A model generated the notes under the pieces. It ran no database searches. It was not told where the DNA came from and saw nothing but the letters and a program-made list of their open reading frames with translations. From Fodinisporobacter ferrooxydans (GTDB lineage Bacteria > Bacillota > Bacilli > Tumebacillales > MYW30-H2): 64,000 nt of DNA. Position numbers and translations under genes: made by a program. Where the stretch lies: NCBI RefSeq assembly GCF_022818495.1, contig NZ_CP089291.1, positions 2,621,501-2,685,500 of the forward strand. Reading direction: 5' to 3'. Positions 27,462 to 36,029 of the stretch are shown piece after piece. Each line of letters starts with the position of its first letter. The stretch's first letter is position 1.

Positions 27462-27771
27462 ATAAAGATTCAATTAATCAGACATGCTACAGTGCTAATT
27501 CAATACAACGGGAAGCAAATTTTAGTGGATCCGATGTTGAGCAATTCAGGGGCAATGGATACTGTGCCTAATGCAGCCAATACTCTTCGAAATCCACTGG
27601 TAGATCTCAGTTGACTTGAGTGAGATTGTCCAAGTTGATGCCGTTATCATCACGCACTTACATCGTGATCACTTTGATGCAGCAGCCATCCAACATCTCT
27701 CGAAGGACATAAAAGTCTTTTGTCAGCAACAGGATTTAGAAACGTTAATCGAACTTGGTTTTATGGTGTAA
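27462..27771 (+). pseudogene. Broken metallo-beta-lactamase-fold hydrolase
   Basis: The frame KIQLIRHATVLIQYNGKQIL starts with ATA where an ATG is expected, eight or so bases after GGAGGG. It then stops at TGA (27612). The remainder, with the metal motif THLHRDHFD, continues in another frame to a TAA at 27769-27771. The C-terminal half is missing. Lost start codon, frameshift and truncation together make it a clear pseudogene of an UlaG-like hydrolase. Confidence 0.75.
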
Positions 27772-28025
27772 TGAAAAGTAATCAAGTGTGTGATCATTTT
27801 GTGATCAAAACGAATCGAATTTTCATTTTGGCTTCCTGTTTGTATTTATCTCAAATTCACATGCGTTTTTTACACAACGTACTGATATCAAGCGAATTAT
27901 ATAACCGAAAATTTCCTTTTGAAGAAATAGCACAATACAACTCAGATTTTACTAATGCTGATACCTTAACGCAAAAAATCTGATTTTGTTGTATTGTTTC
28001 TTGATGTTTTGTTTACAGATTATGA

Positions 28026-28050
28026 TATAATAAAAGTGGGAAAATCCCAT
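28026..28050 (+). promoter_or_regulatory. Promoter and small hairpin of the toxin-antitoxin pair
   Basis: TATAAT at 28026-28031 is a good -10; TTGATG at 28001 is a possible -35 with a long 19-base spacer. TGGGA-AAA-TCCCA (28038-28050) is an inverted repeat just after it, before GAGGTGAT and the ATG. Such repeats in this position are often bound by the antitoxin. That role is inferred. The stretch 27772-28000 shows no gene I can support. Confidence 0.5.
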
Positions 28051-28065
28051 ATTGAGGTGATCAAG

Positions 28066-28347
28066 ATGAGTCAAGCAGAGAATCGTTTAAATAAACCAGT
28101 AGCTGTTCGAATGGATGATAAGGGACGGTTAGTATTGCCTTTGAGCATTAGAAAAGCGCTTAAAGCAGAGCCGGGTGATACCTTTTTTGTGCAGACGGAT
28201 GGTGATGGTGTTCGTATTGTAAAAGGTCCGAATCCGTTTGATGTTCTTGCTGAGAAAGCAATAAAGGAACATGAAGCGGGTCAGACCAAGGATATGCGAG
28301 AACTTGCTGCTGAGTGGGGCATAGATTTGGAGTCAAAGGATGAGTAG
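28066..28347 (+). CDS. AbrB/SpoVT-type antitoxin
   Basis: A 93-aa protein whose N-terminal half is a swapped-hairpin AbrB domain (VAVRMDDKGRLVLPLSIRKA; AEPGDTFFVQTDGDGVRIV). The C-terminal half is charged and would wrap around a toxin. ATG 28066 follows GAGGTGAT. Its last 8 bases overlap the next gene, a RelE/ParE-type toxin, the standard arrangement of a type II module. It should bind its own promoter region and neutralise the toxin. Confidence 0.82.
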   Translation: MSQAENRLNKPVAVRMDDKGRLVLPLSIRKALKAEPGDTFFVQTDGDGVRIVKGPNPFDVLAEKAIKEHEAGQTKDMRELAAEWGIDLESKDE

Positions 28348-28645
28348 GATTCAATTTACAGCGCGAGCGGAAAAGGATATTGCTCGGTTAAGAGAGAATC
28401 GTGGTAAGGCATTAAAAGCAATTTTAGCATTGGAGACTGATCCGTACATAGGGCATACGTTGTCTGGTTCTTTACGAGGGGTACGATCTCTTGAATTTTC
28501 GTTACCTGGTGGAGCGTATCGTGCAGCCTATGTGGTATTGGAGAATCAGGAGGTTTGTTTGATTTTTATTGTTGGTCCTCATGAGAATTTTTACGATGAG
28601 GCGGAGCGGCGCTATCGAGCGTTACAAAAATCGGACAAACTTTAA
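28340..28645 (+). CDS. RelE/ParE-superfamily toxin
   Basis: A 101-aa protein of the RelE/ParE fold: SRIQFTARAEKDIARL at the start, a central LRGVRSLEFSLPGGAYRAAY strand pair and a late FIVGPHENFYDEAERR helix. Family members cleave mRNA on the ribosome or poison gyrase; which applies here is not clear from sequence. It overlaps the antitoxin gene by 8 bases. It appears intact. Confidence 0.8.
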   Translation: MSRIQFTARAEKDIARLRENRGKALKAILALETDPYIGHTLSGSLRGVRSLEFSLPGGAYRAAYVVLENQEVCLIFIVGPHENFYDEAERRYRALQKSDKL

Positions 28646-28949
28646 TCAAATGGATGACAGATTTATAAAAGTGGTGGTTTTTTGTGTTATCTATGGCTTC
28701 TAAAACGTCAGTATGTAGATTATGAGTTAAACAAACTATTAGTAAAAATTAAATCCTTTTATTGGAATCCTAAAAAACGATGCAAAGACAGCCAATAAAG
28801 GTTGGACTGTCTAAGCACTTAACTTCATTATTTAAACTATAAATGAGTAAATTCGCTTCCATTTTTCTTACAATTAAATAAAAATAGAGACATTTGCTTC
28901 CTGCTATGGTATAGATAAGTCACCACAACTCACACACCAGGAGGAAACA

Positions 28950-29096
28950 GTGTCTCATACAGCTATCCTACCAGAGCACGAAGCAATAATCAATTTCTTA
29001 AAAAGCCGTAGGCTATCCTTATATGTTTCAAAGCCTGCCTTGCGGCATATTCAAGAATTTTTTATTGCCGTTTTGCAACATTTAAAACTTGCCTAG
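28950..29096 (+). pseudogene. 5' remnant of an IS transposase (IS701/IS4-like)
   Basis: GTG 28950, with AGGAGG upstream, begins a 48-codon frame (HEAIINFLKSRRLSLYVSKP, then ALRHIQEFFIAVL) that stops at TAG. This looks like the N terminus of an IS701-type DDE transposase. The catalytic part is gone. No matching terminal repeats were found. Confidence 0.5.
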
Positions 29097-29271
29097 AGCA
29101 GTCTATATTTTTTTATTGTATAAATTTGTAAATATTTTTACTAATTTATAGTAAGTTAATTATATTCAATTTGTTTATAAAATATATTGATATAATATAA
29201 ACGTTTGCAAAATAATTTTAAAAACTTTATAAATGTATAATCTAGTAATTTTTAATAGTTTAACTACAGGC

Positions 29272-29298
29272 TGGGGTACCGCCACTGGAGGTACCCCA
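29272..29298. terminator. Strong inverted repeat downstream of the catabolic operon
   Basis: TGGGGTACC (29272-29280) and GGTACCCCA (29290-29298) are perfect 9-bp arms. It lies about 150 bases beyond the stop codon of the alcohol dehydrogenase gene. It lacks a proper T-run on the minus strand, so its role as the operon terminator is uncertain. Confidence 0.4.
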
Positions 29299-29445
29299 AG
29301 TTGGTTTTATATTCCAAATATAGTGAATTTAAATACGAGATATGTAAATTAGAGCCTAAACCAACCCGTTTTTCACAGGTTCTCTAGGTGGGCTTTTGAA
29401 TTTCACATTCAGTCTGACAGACGTTACATTGTGGACGTCTGGTGA

Positions 29446-30561
29446 TTATTCTGGAAACTCAACAATAATGCGGCCTACGTTGACGGACGAGTGGTCGTGG
29501 AACGCCTCAAAGGCACTATTGATGTCGTCCAGAGAGACGCGAGACAATACCAGTTCATCCAACTGGAATTTCCCGTCTAAATACAGCTCAGCAATCAACG
29601 GGAAATCGCGGAACGGATGGACATCACCGTAAAAGCTTCCTTTTAATACTTTTCCGAGTCGGTGGAAACCGCCGGCGGGCAAAGCGAGTTCTCGTTGTGG
29701 GTTGAATGCGCCAATCACGATGGTCGTGCCACCCCGTCTCGTTCCTTGCCAAGCGGAGGAAGCGGCTTGAGTATTCCCTGTGCAGTCAATTGCAAAGTGA
29801 ACACCGACGCCGTCCGTCAGTTCTCGCAGCGCCTCAACCGTGTTTCCTTCGCCTACATTAACCGTGTGCGTAGCGCCAAACTTTTTAGCAATCTCAAGGT
29901 TTTGCTCTTTTAAGTCACAAGCAATGATTTTGCTCGCACCGGCGATTCTTGCACCTTGAATGGCGTTCACACCCACGCCTCCGATACCAAACACAGCAAC
30001 CGTGGACATGGGCGTAACTCTGGCAGCGCGGACTGCAGCGCCGAACCCGGTTGCGACACCGCATCCAATTAGAGAAGCTTGTGCAGCTGGCATGTTCTGC
30101 GGAATCTTAACGCAGCTCATTTCTGGGACGACAGTGTACTCCGCAAAGGTGGAGAGAAGAGAGTTGTGATAGACAATGTTGCCATCTTTGCTCAGACGGG
30201 AAGTCCCATCCAAGAGGGTTCCAGCAAACATTGGTCCGAACGCCGACTCACAAAGGTTCACTTGTCCAGCCTGACAGAACTCACAGGTCCCGCAGAACGG
30301 CACCCAACTCAGGGCGACTTTGTCCCCAGGCTTGACCGTCTTTACGGCAGAACCGACCTCAACTACGATGCCGGCTCCTTCGTGTCCAAGAATAGTAGGA
30401 ATCGGAGTTGTTTCATCGTTAATCGCGTTCAAGTCACTGTGGCAAACACCTGTAGCTAGTATTTTGACGAGAACTTCGTTTGCCTTGGGTTCTGCCAAAT
30501 CCACTTCCATGATTTCTAGGCTTCCCCAAACCTGGGTCATGACTGCAGCTTTCATTTTCAT
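29446..30561 (-). CDS. Zinc-dependent alcohol dehydrogenase
   Basis: A 371-aa medium-chain dehydrogenase that oxidises an alcohol to an aldehyde with NAD(P)+. Catalytic zinc ligands are in GVCHSDL (Cys, about residue 39) and GHEGAG (His and Glu, about 64-65); the structural-zinc Cys cluster is CGTCEFCQAGQVNLC. The Rossmann motif is GIGGVGVNAIQ. It is closest in pattern to class III/NDMA-type enzymes. It is the last gene of the nine-gene operon, 5 bases after the lyase gene. I infer that it oxidises the alcohol released by ether cleavage, feeding the aldehyde dehydrogenase encoded two genes upstream. Confidence 0.9.
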   Translation of the reverse strand: MKMKAAVMTQVWGSLEIMEVDLAEPKANEVLVKILATGVCHSDLNAINDETTPIPTILGHEGAGIVVEVGSAVKTVKPGDKVALSWVPFCGTCEFCQAGQVNLCESAFGPMFAGTLLDGTSRLSKDGNIVYHNSLLSTFAEYTVVPEMSCVKIPQNMPAAQASLIGCGVATGFGAAVRAARVTPMSTVAVFGIGGVGVNAIQGARIAGASKIIACDLKEQNLEIAKKFGATHTVNVGEGNTVEALRELTDGVGVHFAIDCTGNTQAASSAWQGTRRGGTTIVIGAFNPQRELALPAGGFHRLGKVLKGSFYGDVHPFRDFPLIAELYLDGKFQLDELVLSRVSLDDINSAFEAFHDHSSVNVGRIIVEFPE

Positions 30562-30566
30562 GTGTG

Positions 30567-31883
30567 TTACCCCTCGCTCGCGGTTGTAGTGTTAGATGTT
30601 ATTTGTTGTAACGTTTGTAGTGCAGGAAATGACTCCACCAAGGCCTGTTTAAGTGAAATCCCCTTCTCAGATGCTTGTTGGATGACGTTCGAAACTGCAT
30701 CATATCCATGTTCGTTTGCCATGCGCGTTACCATGGGTACCAAACTGTTGGCGTGGGCTTCGCATTGTTCTCGATTTACCGAGAGACCCTTGAGCGCGAA
30801 CTCTGTGAACAGCCCGAGGGCCTTTTCAACCATCCTGATTTCATCCATCACCAGTACGCCGGCAAACTCTTCGAATACGTTTAAGTCTGTGTCACCGTGG
30901 AGTTGTGCAGCCTCAATCGTTCGGGTCAGTCCCGTCACGAGAAAACCGCATTGCATCATCATTTCCGGCAATACCGGGTTGACCTTGCCCGGGAAGAAGG
31001 AAGACCCCGACTGTGTTTTCGGCAACCTCAATTCCCCGATGCCTGCCTCAGGTCCCGAGGACAGGAAGCGCAGATCCTGGCTGATTTTCACGAATACCTG
31101 AGCCAAGTTCGACAGGGATTGTGACAGCGCAACGAGCTCATCCACGTTTTGCGCTGCGTCGAAAAAATTTCGAGGTGAGACGAACATTTCTCCGCAGATG
31201 CTCCGAAGTTCAGCCAATACCAAGTTTCGATATCCAGGTGCGGCGCCTTCTCCGCTACCAATGACCGTTCCGCCGAGATTAACGGTGAACATCGACTTTT
31301 GGTGGTCAGCGATGGCTTGTGCACGTCTCTCAACGACATCGACGTACCCAGAAAAGCGATGACCTAAATCCATGGCCATGGCATCCATCATGCAAGTTCT
31401 GGCGATGGTTTGAATACCTGAAAACTCAACTTGTTTGGTTCGCAAAACAGAACTGCAATCATGAAGTTTCACAAGCAACTCATCCAGCAGTTCACAAATT
31501 GTAATTCGAATCGCTGTGTGGCAAACGTCAGCAGTAGATTGCGACCGGTTGATGTGTCCAATCGCATCCACCGCACTTCTTTTGGAAGCCAAGGTGTGAA
31601 TGACTTCATTGATATTCATGTTGATCCCGATGCCACCGCCGCCATGATAGACGTCCACCGGGTATTGCGCCTTGTCGAAGGACGCGATTGCCTGCTCGCA
31701 AGCTGTGACGATGTTGTCAGTAAATTGCGATGGCAACACTCCGGCTTTTACGTTTGCTCGTGCTGCCGCCATCTTGACCCGAAGCATGTTCCGAACATAT
31801 TCCGGATAGTCGCCAAGAGTTTTTCCAGAGAACGACATCGTCTCGACGCACTTTTTGGTTTGTTCCCCGTATAGAACTTCCAT
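30567..31883 (-). CDS. Aspartase/fumarase-superfamily lyase with altered amine pocket
   Basis: A 438-aa lyase of the aspartase/fumarase superfamily, which eliminates a group from a succinate-type substrate to give fumarate. The signature loop GSSFFPGKVNPVLPE (Ser294, Lys300, Asn302) has the aspartase-type ending KVNPVxPE. The carboxylate-binding residues QST (115-117) and Thr163 are kept. The three aspartase residues that hold the amino group are changed. The Thr of GTS is Ile85 (GGGIGINMN), the Asn of QSTND is Ala118 (QSTADV), and the His of GRTH is Cys164 (ARTCMMD). So the leaving group is probably not a free amine; a bulky or quaternary amine such as trimethylamine would fit. It lies between the ALDH and ADH genes. 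Confidence 0.88.
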   Translation of the reverse strand: MEVLYGEQTKKCVETMSFSGKTLGDYPEYVRNMLRVKMAAARANVKAGVLPSQFTDNIVTACEQAIASFDKAQYPVDVYHGGGGIGINMNINEVIHTLASKRSAVDAIGHINRSQSTADVCHTAIRITICELLDELLVKLHDCSSVLRTKQVEFSGIQTIARTCMMDAMAMDLGHRFSGYVDVVERRAQAIADHQKSMFTVNLGGTVIGSGEGAAPGYRNLVLAELRSICGEMFVSPRNFFDAAQNVDELVALSQSLSNLAQVFVKISQDLRFLSSGPEAGIGELRLPKTQSGSSFFPGKVNPVLPEMMMQCGFLVTGLTRTIEAAQLHGDTDLNVFEEFAGVLVMDEIRMVEKALGLFTEFALKGLSVNREQCEAHANSLVPMVTRMANEHGYDAVSNVIQQASEKGISLKQALVESFPALQTLQQITSNTTTASEG

Positions 31884-31916
31884 GTTGTCCCCTCAGTTTA
31901 CATGCGAAATAATCTG

Positions 31917-33407
31917 TTACAATGCAACCCAGATGGATTTTACCTTGGTATAGGACTCGAGCGAGTGAATCGCGTACTCTTTGCCCCAACCACTTTGTTT
32001 AAAACCACCAAATGGCGCTGCAAAATCATAGCAGCCGTATTTATTGATAAAGACCATACCAGCTTCAAGACGGGAAGCAACGCGATGAGCACGACTGATG
32101 TCCTTCGTCCAAAGACCTGCAGCCAACCCGTAGGTCGTGTCGTTCGCCATGCGAACCACTTCGTCTTCATCGGTAAATGGGATAATCGGCAATACAGGTC
32201 CAAAAATTTCGTCTTGAGCAATCCTCATCTTGTTATCGACATCAGCGAAAATCGTCGGACGGACGAAATATCCGTCCGCATTACTTCCGGTCGTATCACG
32301 ATGTCCGCCCGCTACAAGGAGAGCACCATCTTCTACGCCGTATTCGATGTAGCGGAGGATTTTCTTCATGTGGGCCTTGGAAGATTGGGCGCCTTGGTGA
32401 ACATTCGGATCGAACGGATTGCCAAGCACATAGGAGTTTGCCAGATCTGCGATTCGAGACACAAACGTATCGTAGTGTTTCTTGTGTACAAACAGACGGG
32501 TTGGTGCGGAACACTTCTCACCTTTATGCGTGAACAGGCCATAGAAAGAGCGTTCAATAGCAAAATCGATGTCCGGAACGTCCTCGAAGACGATGTTGGG
32601 GCTCTTTCCGCCGAGCTCTAGGGAGATGGTTTTTAAGTTCGAATCAGCTGATCCGTGCAGTAACTTTTTACCGACTGCAGTGCTGCCTGTGAAGGCGATT
32701 TTGTCGACCTTCATGTGGTTTGAAATGATCGATCCAACCTCACCGCTGCCAAGGACGAGATTGATCACGCCTTTGGGAAGTCCCACTTCTTCATGAAGGA
32801 TTTCAAACAGGCGAATCGCGGAGAGCGATGTCACTTCAGACGGTTTCAACACAACTGTGTTGCCCATCGCGAGTGCTGGCGCGAGTTTCCAGGATGCCAT
32901 CAGAATCGGGTAGTTCCACGGAACAATCAGTCCGCAAATGCCGACAGGTTCGCGCGCCGTATAGTTCAGAAATTCGCTATCGACCGGAGAGGTTTCACCG
33001 TAAAACTTGTCAGTCCAGCCAGCGTAGTAGTCGAAGATGTCCGCTGTTTCAATGAGGTCGTCGTACCACGATTCGCTGTACAACTTGCCGTTATCCAACG
33101 TCTCCAGCGTTGACAGCTCGCATTGGTGGCGACGGATCGCGTCCGCGATTTGGTGCAAGACTTTTGCGCGTTCCTTCCTTGACATCTTACGCCATGGTCC
33201 GTTGTGGAACGCTTCGTGTGCTGCATCCACTGCAGCGTCCACATCCGCTTTGGTTGCACGATAAAAGGAACCCAAAACCTGACCGTTCGAAGGATTGATG
33301 GTTTCCATGGTTTCATTGTCTTCGCTGGTGCGAAACTCACCTTTGATATACATGCGGCGGGGTTTCGCCAACCACTCTTGAGCCCATTCCAATTTTGCTG
33401 CTTCCAT
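31917..33407 (-). CDS. Aldehyde dehydrogenase (BetB-like)
   Basis: A 496-aa NAD(P)+-dependent aldehyde dehydrogenase. Key motifs: VPWNYPILMASWK (oxyanion Asn), LELGGKSPN (general base Glu), GEKCSAPTR (catalytic Cys) and EIFGPVLPI. ATG 33407 is chosen for the GGGGAGGAG eight bases upstream; a longer in-frame start reaches into a decayed gene. The general pattern resembles betaine-aldehyde dehydrogenases, though that family is hard to split by eye. It is 33 bases before the lyase gene. I infer it makes the dicarboxylic substrate of that lyase. Confidence 0.9.
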   Translation of the reverse strand: MEAAKLEWAQEWLAKPRRMYIKGEFRTSEDNETMETINPSNGQVLGSFYRATKADVDAAVDAAHEAFHNGPWRKMSRKERAKVLHQIADAIRRHQCELSTLETLDNGKLYSESWYDDLIETADIFDYYAGWTDKFYGETSPVDSEFLNYTAREPVGICGLIVPWNYPILMASWKLAPALAMGNTVVLKPSEVTSLSAIRLFEILHEEVGLPKGVINLVLGSGEVGSIISNHMKVDKIAFTGSTAVGKKLLHGSADSNLKTISLELGGKSPNIVFEDVPDIDFAIERSFYGLFTHKGEKCSAPTRLFVHKKHYDTFVSRIADLANSYVLGNPFDPNVHQGAQSSKAHMKKILRYIEYGVEDGALLVAGGHRDTTGSNADGYFVRPTIFADVDNKMRIAQDEIFGPVLPIIPFTDEDEVVRMANDTTYGLAAGLWTKDISRAHRVASRLEAGMVFINKYGCYDFAAPFGGFKQSGWGKEYAIHSLESYTKVKSIWVAL

Positions 33408-33438
33408 CTGATTTTCTCCTCCCCTTATCTGTTGGGTG

Positions 33439-33779
33439 TTACTTGGTCGACGGAGCGCCGCCGACAGCCTTCCGCACGGCTTCGACGATATGAACGCCAA
33501 ATCAAGTGCGAACAACGGCCGTAATGAAAATCAATATTATCCAATACTTGCGAGTGTTGTTCAATGAGAAACGGACTGTTTCCAATGAATAAGTGTTCGT
33601 GTCCTTCCAAAGCCAAACATCAGATCGCTGGAACCAACACCCATGATTCCTTCGTCCGTGTGAACGTAGACCAAGGTAGAGGCGAATTTAGTTCGTGGAT
33701 TCGGATCCCAAGCGGCCTTGAAAGGCGGATTCAAGGGCAACAAATATTGTTTGATCTCAATCGAAGTGATTTTCAACAC
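33439..33779 (-). pseudogene. Decayed enolase-superfamily (mandelate racemase type) gene
   Basis: It begins LKITSIEIKQYLLPLNPPFK with AGGGAGG directly upstream, the N-terminal capping domain of mandelate-racemase/muconate-lactonizing enzymes. One extra base near 33608 shifts the frame; the next frame reads EGHEHLFIGNSPFLIEQHSQ and then VLDNIDFHYGR. After another shift (LFALDLAF) the sequence jumps to a short C-terminal end, VEAVRKAVGGAPSTK. About 240 codons with all catalytic residues are deleted. Its position between the UPF0316 and ALDH genes suggests it was once a pathway enzyme. A betaine epimerase (HpbD) belongs to this superfamily. Confidence 0.7.
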
Positions 33780-33787
33780 TGTCCTCC

Positions 33788-34327
33788 CTAGCGCTCTAGC
33801 TTCCATTTATTCATCTTGAAGAGTCTCCGCGAGTGAACGAAACCACCAGCTAGAGAATGCAACTCGGTCCGCGTGACAAACGCGTTCGGGTCGACTCTGT
33901 GGATTTCTTCCATGACTTCTCGGATGGTCTTGCGTCGAATGACGACGAGCAGTACCTCGCGAGTGCCGTCTCTCCCTAAGCCTTCCCAAGATGTAACGGC
34001 CACGCCGAGACTCCGCAGTGTTCCCGCCATATTCAAGTTGGTGGTAATGATATGCAGCGCCATATTACCGACCGCAATTCGATCTTCCACCCAACTTCCA
34101 ACAAGCGTTCCAACTGCGTACCCAGCTGCATAAGCAAGAATCCGCCAAGGATCAGACAAGTGTGTGACAACCAGAGTTAACGCCGAGACATATAACATCT
34201 GTTCGAACAATGCCGTGAACGACGCTATCACCCTTTGTCCCTTCACTAAGATGATCCACCGGGTTGTCATAATGGTCACGTAAATGACCTCAAGCACAAA
34301 AATCAGGAGAGGAAATAGCAACAACAT
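33788..34327 (-). CDS. UPF0316/DUF2179 membrane protein
   Basis: A 179-aa protein with three N-terminal membrane segments (LLLFPLLIFVLEVIYVTIMT; VSALTLVVTHL; ILAYAAGYAVGTLVG) followed by a DUF2179-like cytoplasmic domain (REVLLVVIRRKTIREVMEEI). ATG 34327 has GAGGGGG just before it. The family is widespread in Firmicutes without a firm function; some DUF2179 proteins bind c-di-AMP-like ligands, but I cannot show that here. It is inside the operon, 147 bases after the binding-protein gene and 9 bases before the decayed enolase gene. Confidence 0.75.
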   Translation of the reverse strand: MLLLFPLLIFVLEVIYVTIMTTRWIILVKGQRVIASFTALFEQMLYVSALTLVVTHLSDPWRILAYAAGYAVGTLVGSWVEDRIAVGNMALHIITTNLNMAGTLRSLGVAVTSWEGLGRDGTREVLLVVIRRKTIREVMEEIHRVDPNAFVTRTELHSLAGGFVHSRRLFKMNKWKLER

Positions 34328-34474
34328 GTCCCCCTCTTCCGGATTGGTAGTCAACAGCGCTGATGAACCTTTGCTGAATCTGAACCAGACAACGTCTTGG
34401 CGAGGTCGCGATGCATGCAGGTTTCTACATCGCGACCTCTGTACCAGCAAAAAATCACAAATGACGACTACTCC

Positions 34475-35398
34475 TTATTTCAACAAGCCAGCTTGTTGCA
34501 AGAATTTCTTAGCTACTGTGTCGGCCGATTCATGCTTCACGTCGACGTCGTAGTTCATTTGTTGCATTTGTTTGTTCGTGATTTTACCGGCCAATTGATT
34601 CAAGATGTCTGGAATCTGTGGGTATGCTTTGATGATATCTTCACGAACAATCGGTGCTGCATAGTACGGAGGATAGAAGTTCTTGTCATCCTTTAACACA
34701 ACCATGTTGTACTTAATCAACTGGCCGTCGGTCGAGAATACGTCAATCGCTTGAACGTCACCCTTCTTGACAGCTTCGTATTTCAAGCCAACGTTGATTT
34801 CCTTGGTTGATACAAATTTCAAGCCATAGGCCTTCGTCAAACCTGCATAGCCGTCAGGACGGCTGAAGAATTCCGGTTCAGCTCCAAAGGTTACTTGATT
34901 TTCGACTTTGGCCAAGTCGGAAATGGTTTTCAAGTTGTACTTTTCTGCAAATGCTTTCGGCACAGCAATTGCGTAAGTGTCATTAAAGCCAAGCGGTTTC
35001 ATCCAGTCAATCTTGAATTTTTGCGGATATTGTTGCGATACGTAGTTGTAGGTGTAGTTCGCATCATGGCTGACGGGCTGTTTCAAGATGTCAATCAAAC
35101 CTGTGCCGGTGTACTCGGTGTACATGCTGAGTTGCCCGGATTGCAGTGCATTCCAAGGAACCATGGTGCCGCCGAGGTTCTGTTTGTTCTGGATGGCTGC
35201 ATTTGGCAGACCCTGCTTGAGCAAGTCGTACATCATATCACCAACCAATATGTTTTCAGTAAAGCTCTTCGAACCGACGATTATCGTCGGTTTGGATTGG
35301 CTGGTTCCGCCGCTGTTACTGATGCTTTGCGTACCGCAACCAGCAACTGCGGTTGCGCCTAAACCTACTAACAATACGGATAAAACTGCCTTCTTCAT
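34475..35398 (-). CDS. Osmoprotectant-type ABC binding lipoprotein (OpuCC/OsmF family)
   Basis: A 307-aa extracytoplasmic binding protein of the glycine betaine/choline/carnitine family (OpuAC domain). The signal ends with lipobox VAGC. Body motifs: VGSKSFTENILVGDM, YTEYTGTGLIDIL and a Tyr-rich late part (FYPPYYAAPIVRED). Family members hold quaternary ammonium groups in an aromatic cage, so cargo with an N-trimethyl group is likely. ATG follows AAGGGGGAAAT. It is the fourth gene of the transporter set, 16 bases after the second permease. Embedded in a catabolic operon, it probably feeds metabolism rather than osmoprotection. Confidence 0.9.
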   Translation of the reverse strand: MKKAVLSVLLVGLGATAVAGCGTQSISNSGGTSQSKPTIIVGSKSFTENILVGDMMYDLLKQGLPNAAIQNKQNLGGTMVPWNALQSGQLSMYTEYTGTGLIDILKQPVSHDANYTYNYVSQQYPQKFKIDWMKPLGFNDTYAIAVPKAFAEKYNLKTISDLAKVENQVTFGAEPEFFSRPDGYAGLTKAYGLKFVSTKEINVGLKYEAVKKGDVQAIDVFSTDGQLIKYNMVVLKDDKNFYPPYYAAPIVREDIIKAYPQIPDILNQLAGKITNKQMQQMNYDVDVKHESADTVAKKFLQQAGLLK

Positions 35399-35414
35399 TT
35401 GATTTCCCCCTTAT

Positions 35415-36029
35415 TTATTTACCGTATTTTTGGCTCATGCGTTTTTCCAGATACACCATAACCAGCTCTACTACGATGGCGAGCAAAGCTGCCGGAATCG
35501 CCCCCTCCAGCAACAATTGATTGTCTAAAATTTGCAGTCCTCTAAAAATCAAGACCCCAAGACCCCCAGCTCCGACGAAGACCCCAATGGTGGCAATGCC
35601 AATGGAAGTCACGAGTGAGACCCGAAACCCCGCCAGAATGACAGGAATCGACATCGGCAACTCCACTCGCCAGAAAATTTGACTCGGTTTCATCCCCATC
35701 CCTTTGGCGATATCCAGGTAGACTGAGTCAACCGATGTGAGACCCTCGTAGGTGTTTTGCAGGACCGGCATAATGCCGTACAGTCCTAACGCGACCACAA
35801 GAGTCGTGTTTCCAAGCCCAAACACAAGCAAGAGAATTGCCAAGAGCGCAATACTTGGAAACGTTTGTATCACTTCAGCGATACCCATAAAGAAGGTTGC
35901 GAGTTTCGGACGCTTGCGACAAACAATGGCCAACAGGAGACCAATGACGCCACCGGCGACCGTCCCCAACACGGAGAGATAGAAATGTGTCCAGGTTTGA
36001 GAAGCGATATCTCCAGAACCAAAGTTCAT
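35415..36029 (-). CDS. Osmoprotectant ABC transporter permease (second)
   Basis: A 204-aa membrane subunit of the OpuC/ProW family. It has the characteristic stretch IQTFPSIALLAILLLVFGLG and the coupling loop LDIAKGMGMKPSQIFWRVEL (about residue 105-125). It overlaps the preceding permease gene by 4 bases (ATGA). It forms the channel with that protein and the CBS-containing ATPase. Confidence 0.9.
   Translation of the reverse strand: MNFGSGDIASQTWTHFYLSVLGTVAGGVIGLLLAIVCRKRPKLATFFMGIAEVIQTFPSIALLAILLLVFGLGNTTLVVALGLYGIMPVLQNTYEGLTSVDSVYLDIAKGMGMKPSQIFWRVELPMSIPVILAGFRVSLVTSIGIATIGVFVGAGGLGVLIFRGLQILDNQLLLEGAIPAALLAIVVELVMVYLEKRMSQKYGK

Larger units (their letters stand above)
28646..29445. 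other. A+T-rich gap with IS remnant
   Basis: An 800-bp gap that separates the graveyard region from the G+C-richer catabolic operon. It holds a weak hairpin near 28784-28808 (AGACAG / CTGTCT), the start of an IS transposase at 28950 and an inverted repeat at 29272. Nothing else in it looks coding. Confidence 0.6.

Noticed and set aside
27720-27983. Possible 87-codon gene after the broken metallo-hydrolase
   Set aside because: It overlaps the pseudogene, lacks a ribosome site and I cannot link it to a family; a decayed transposase piece is possible but not shown.
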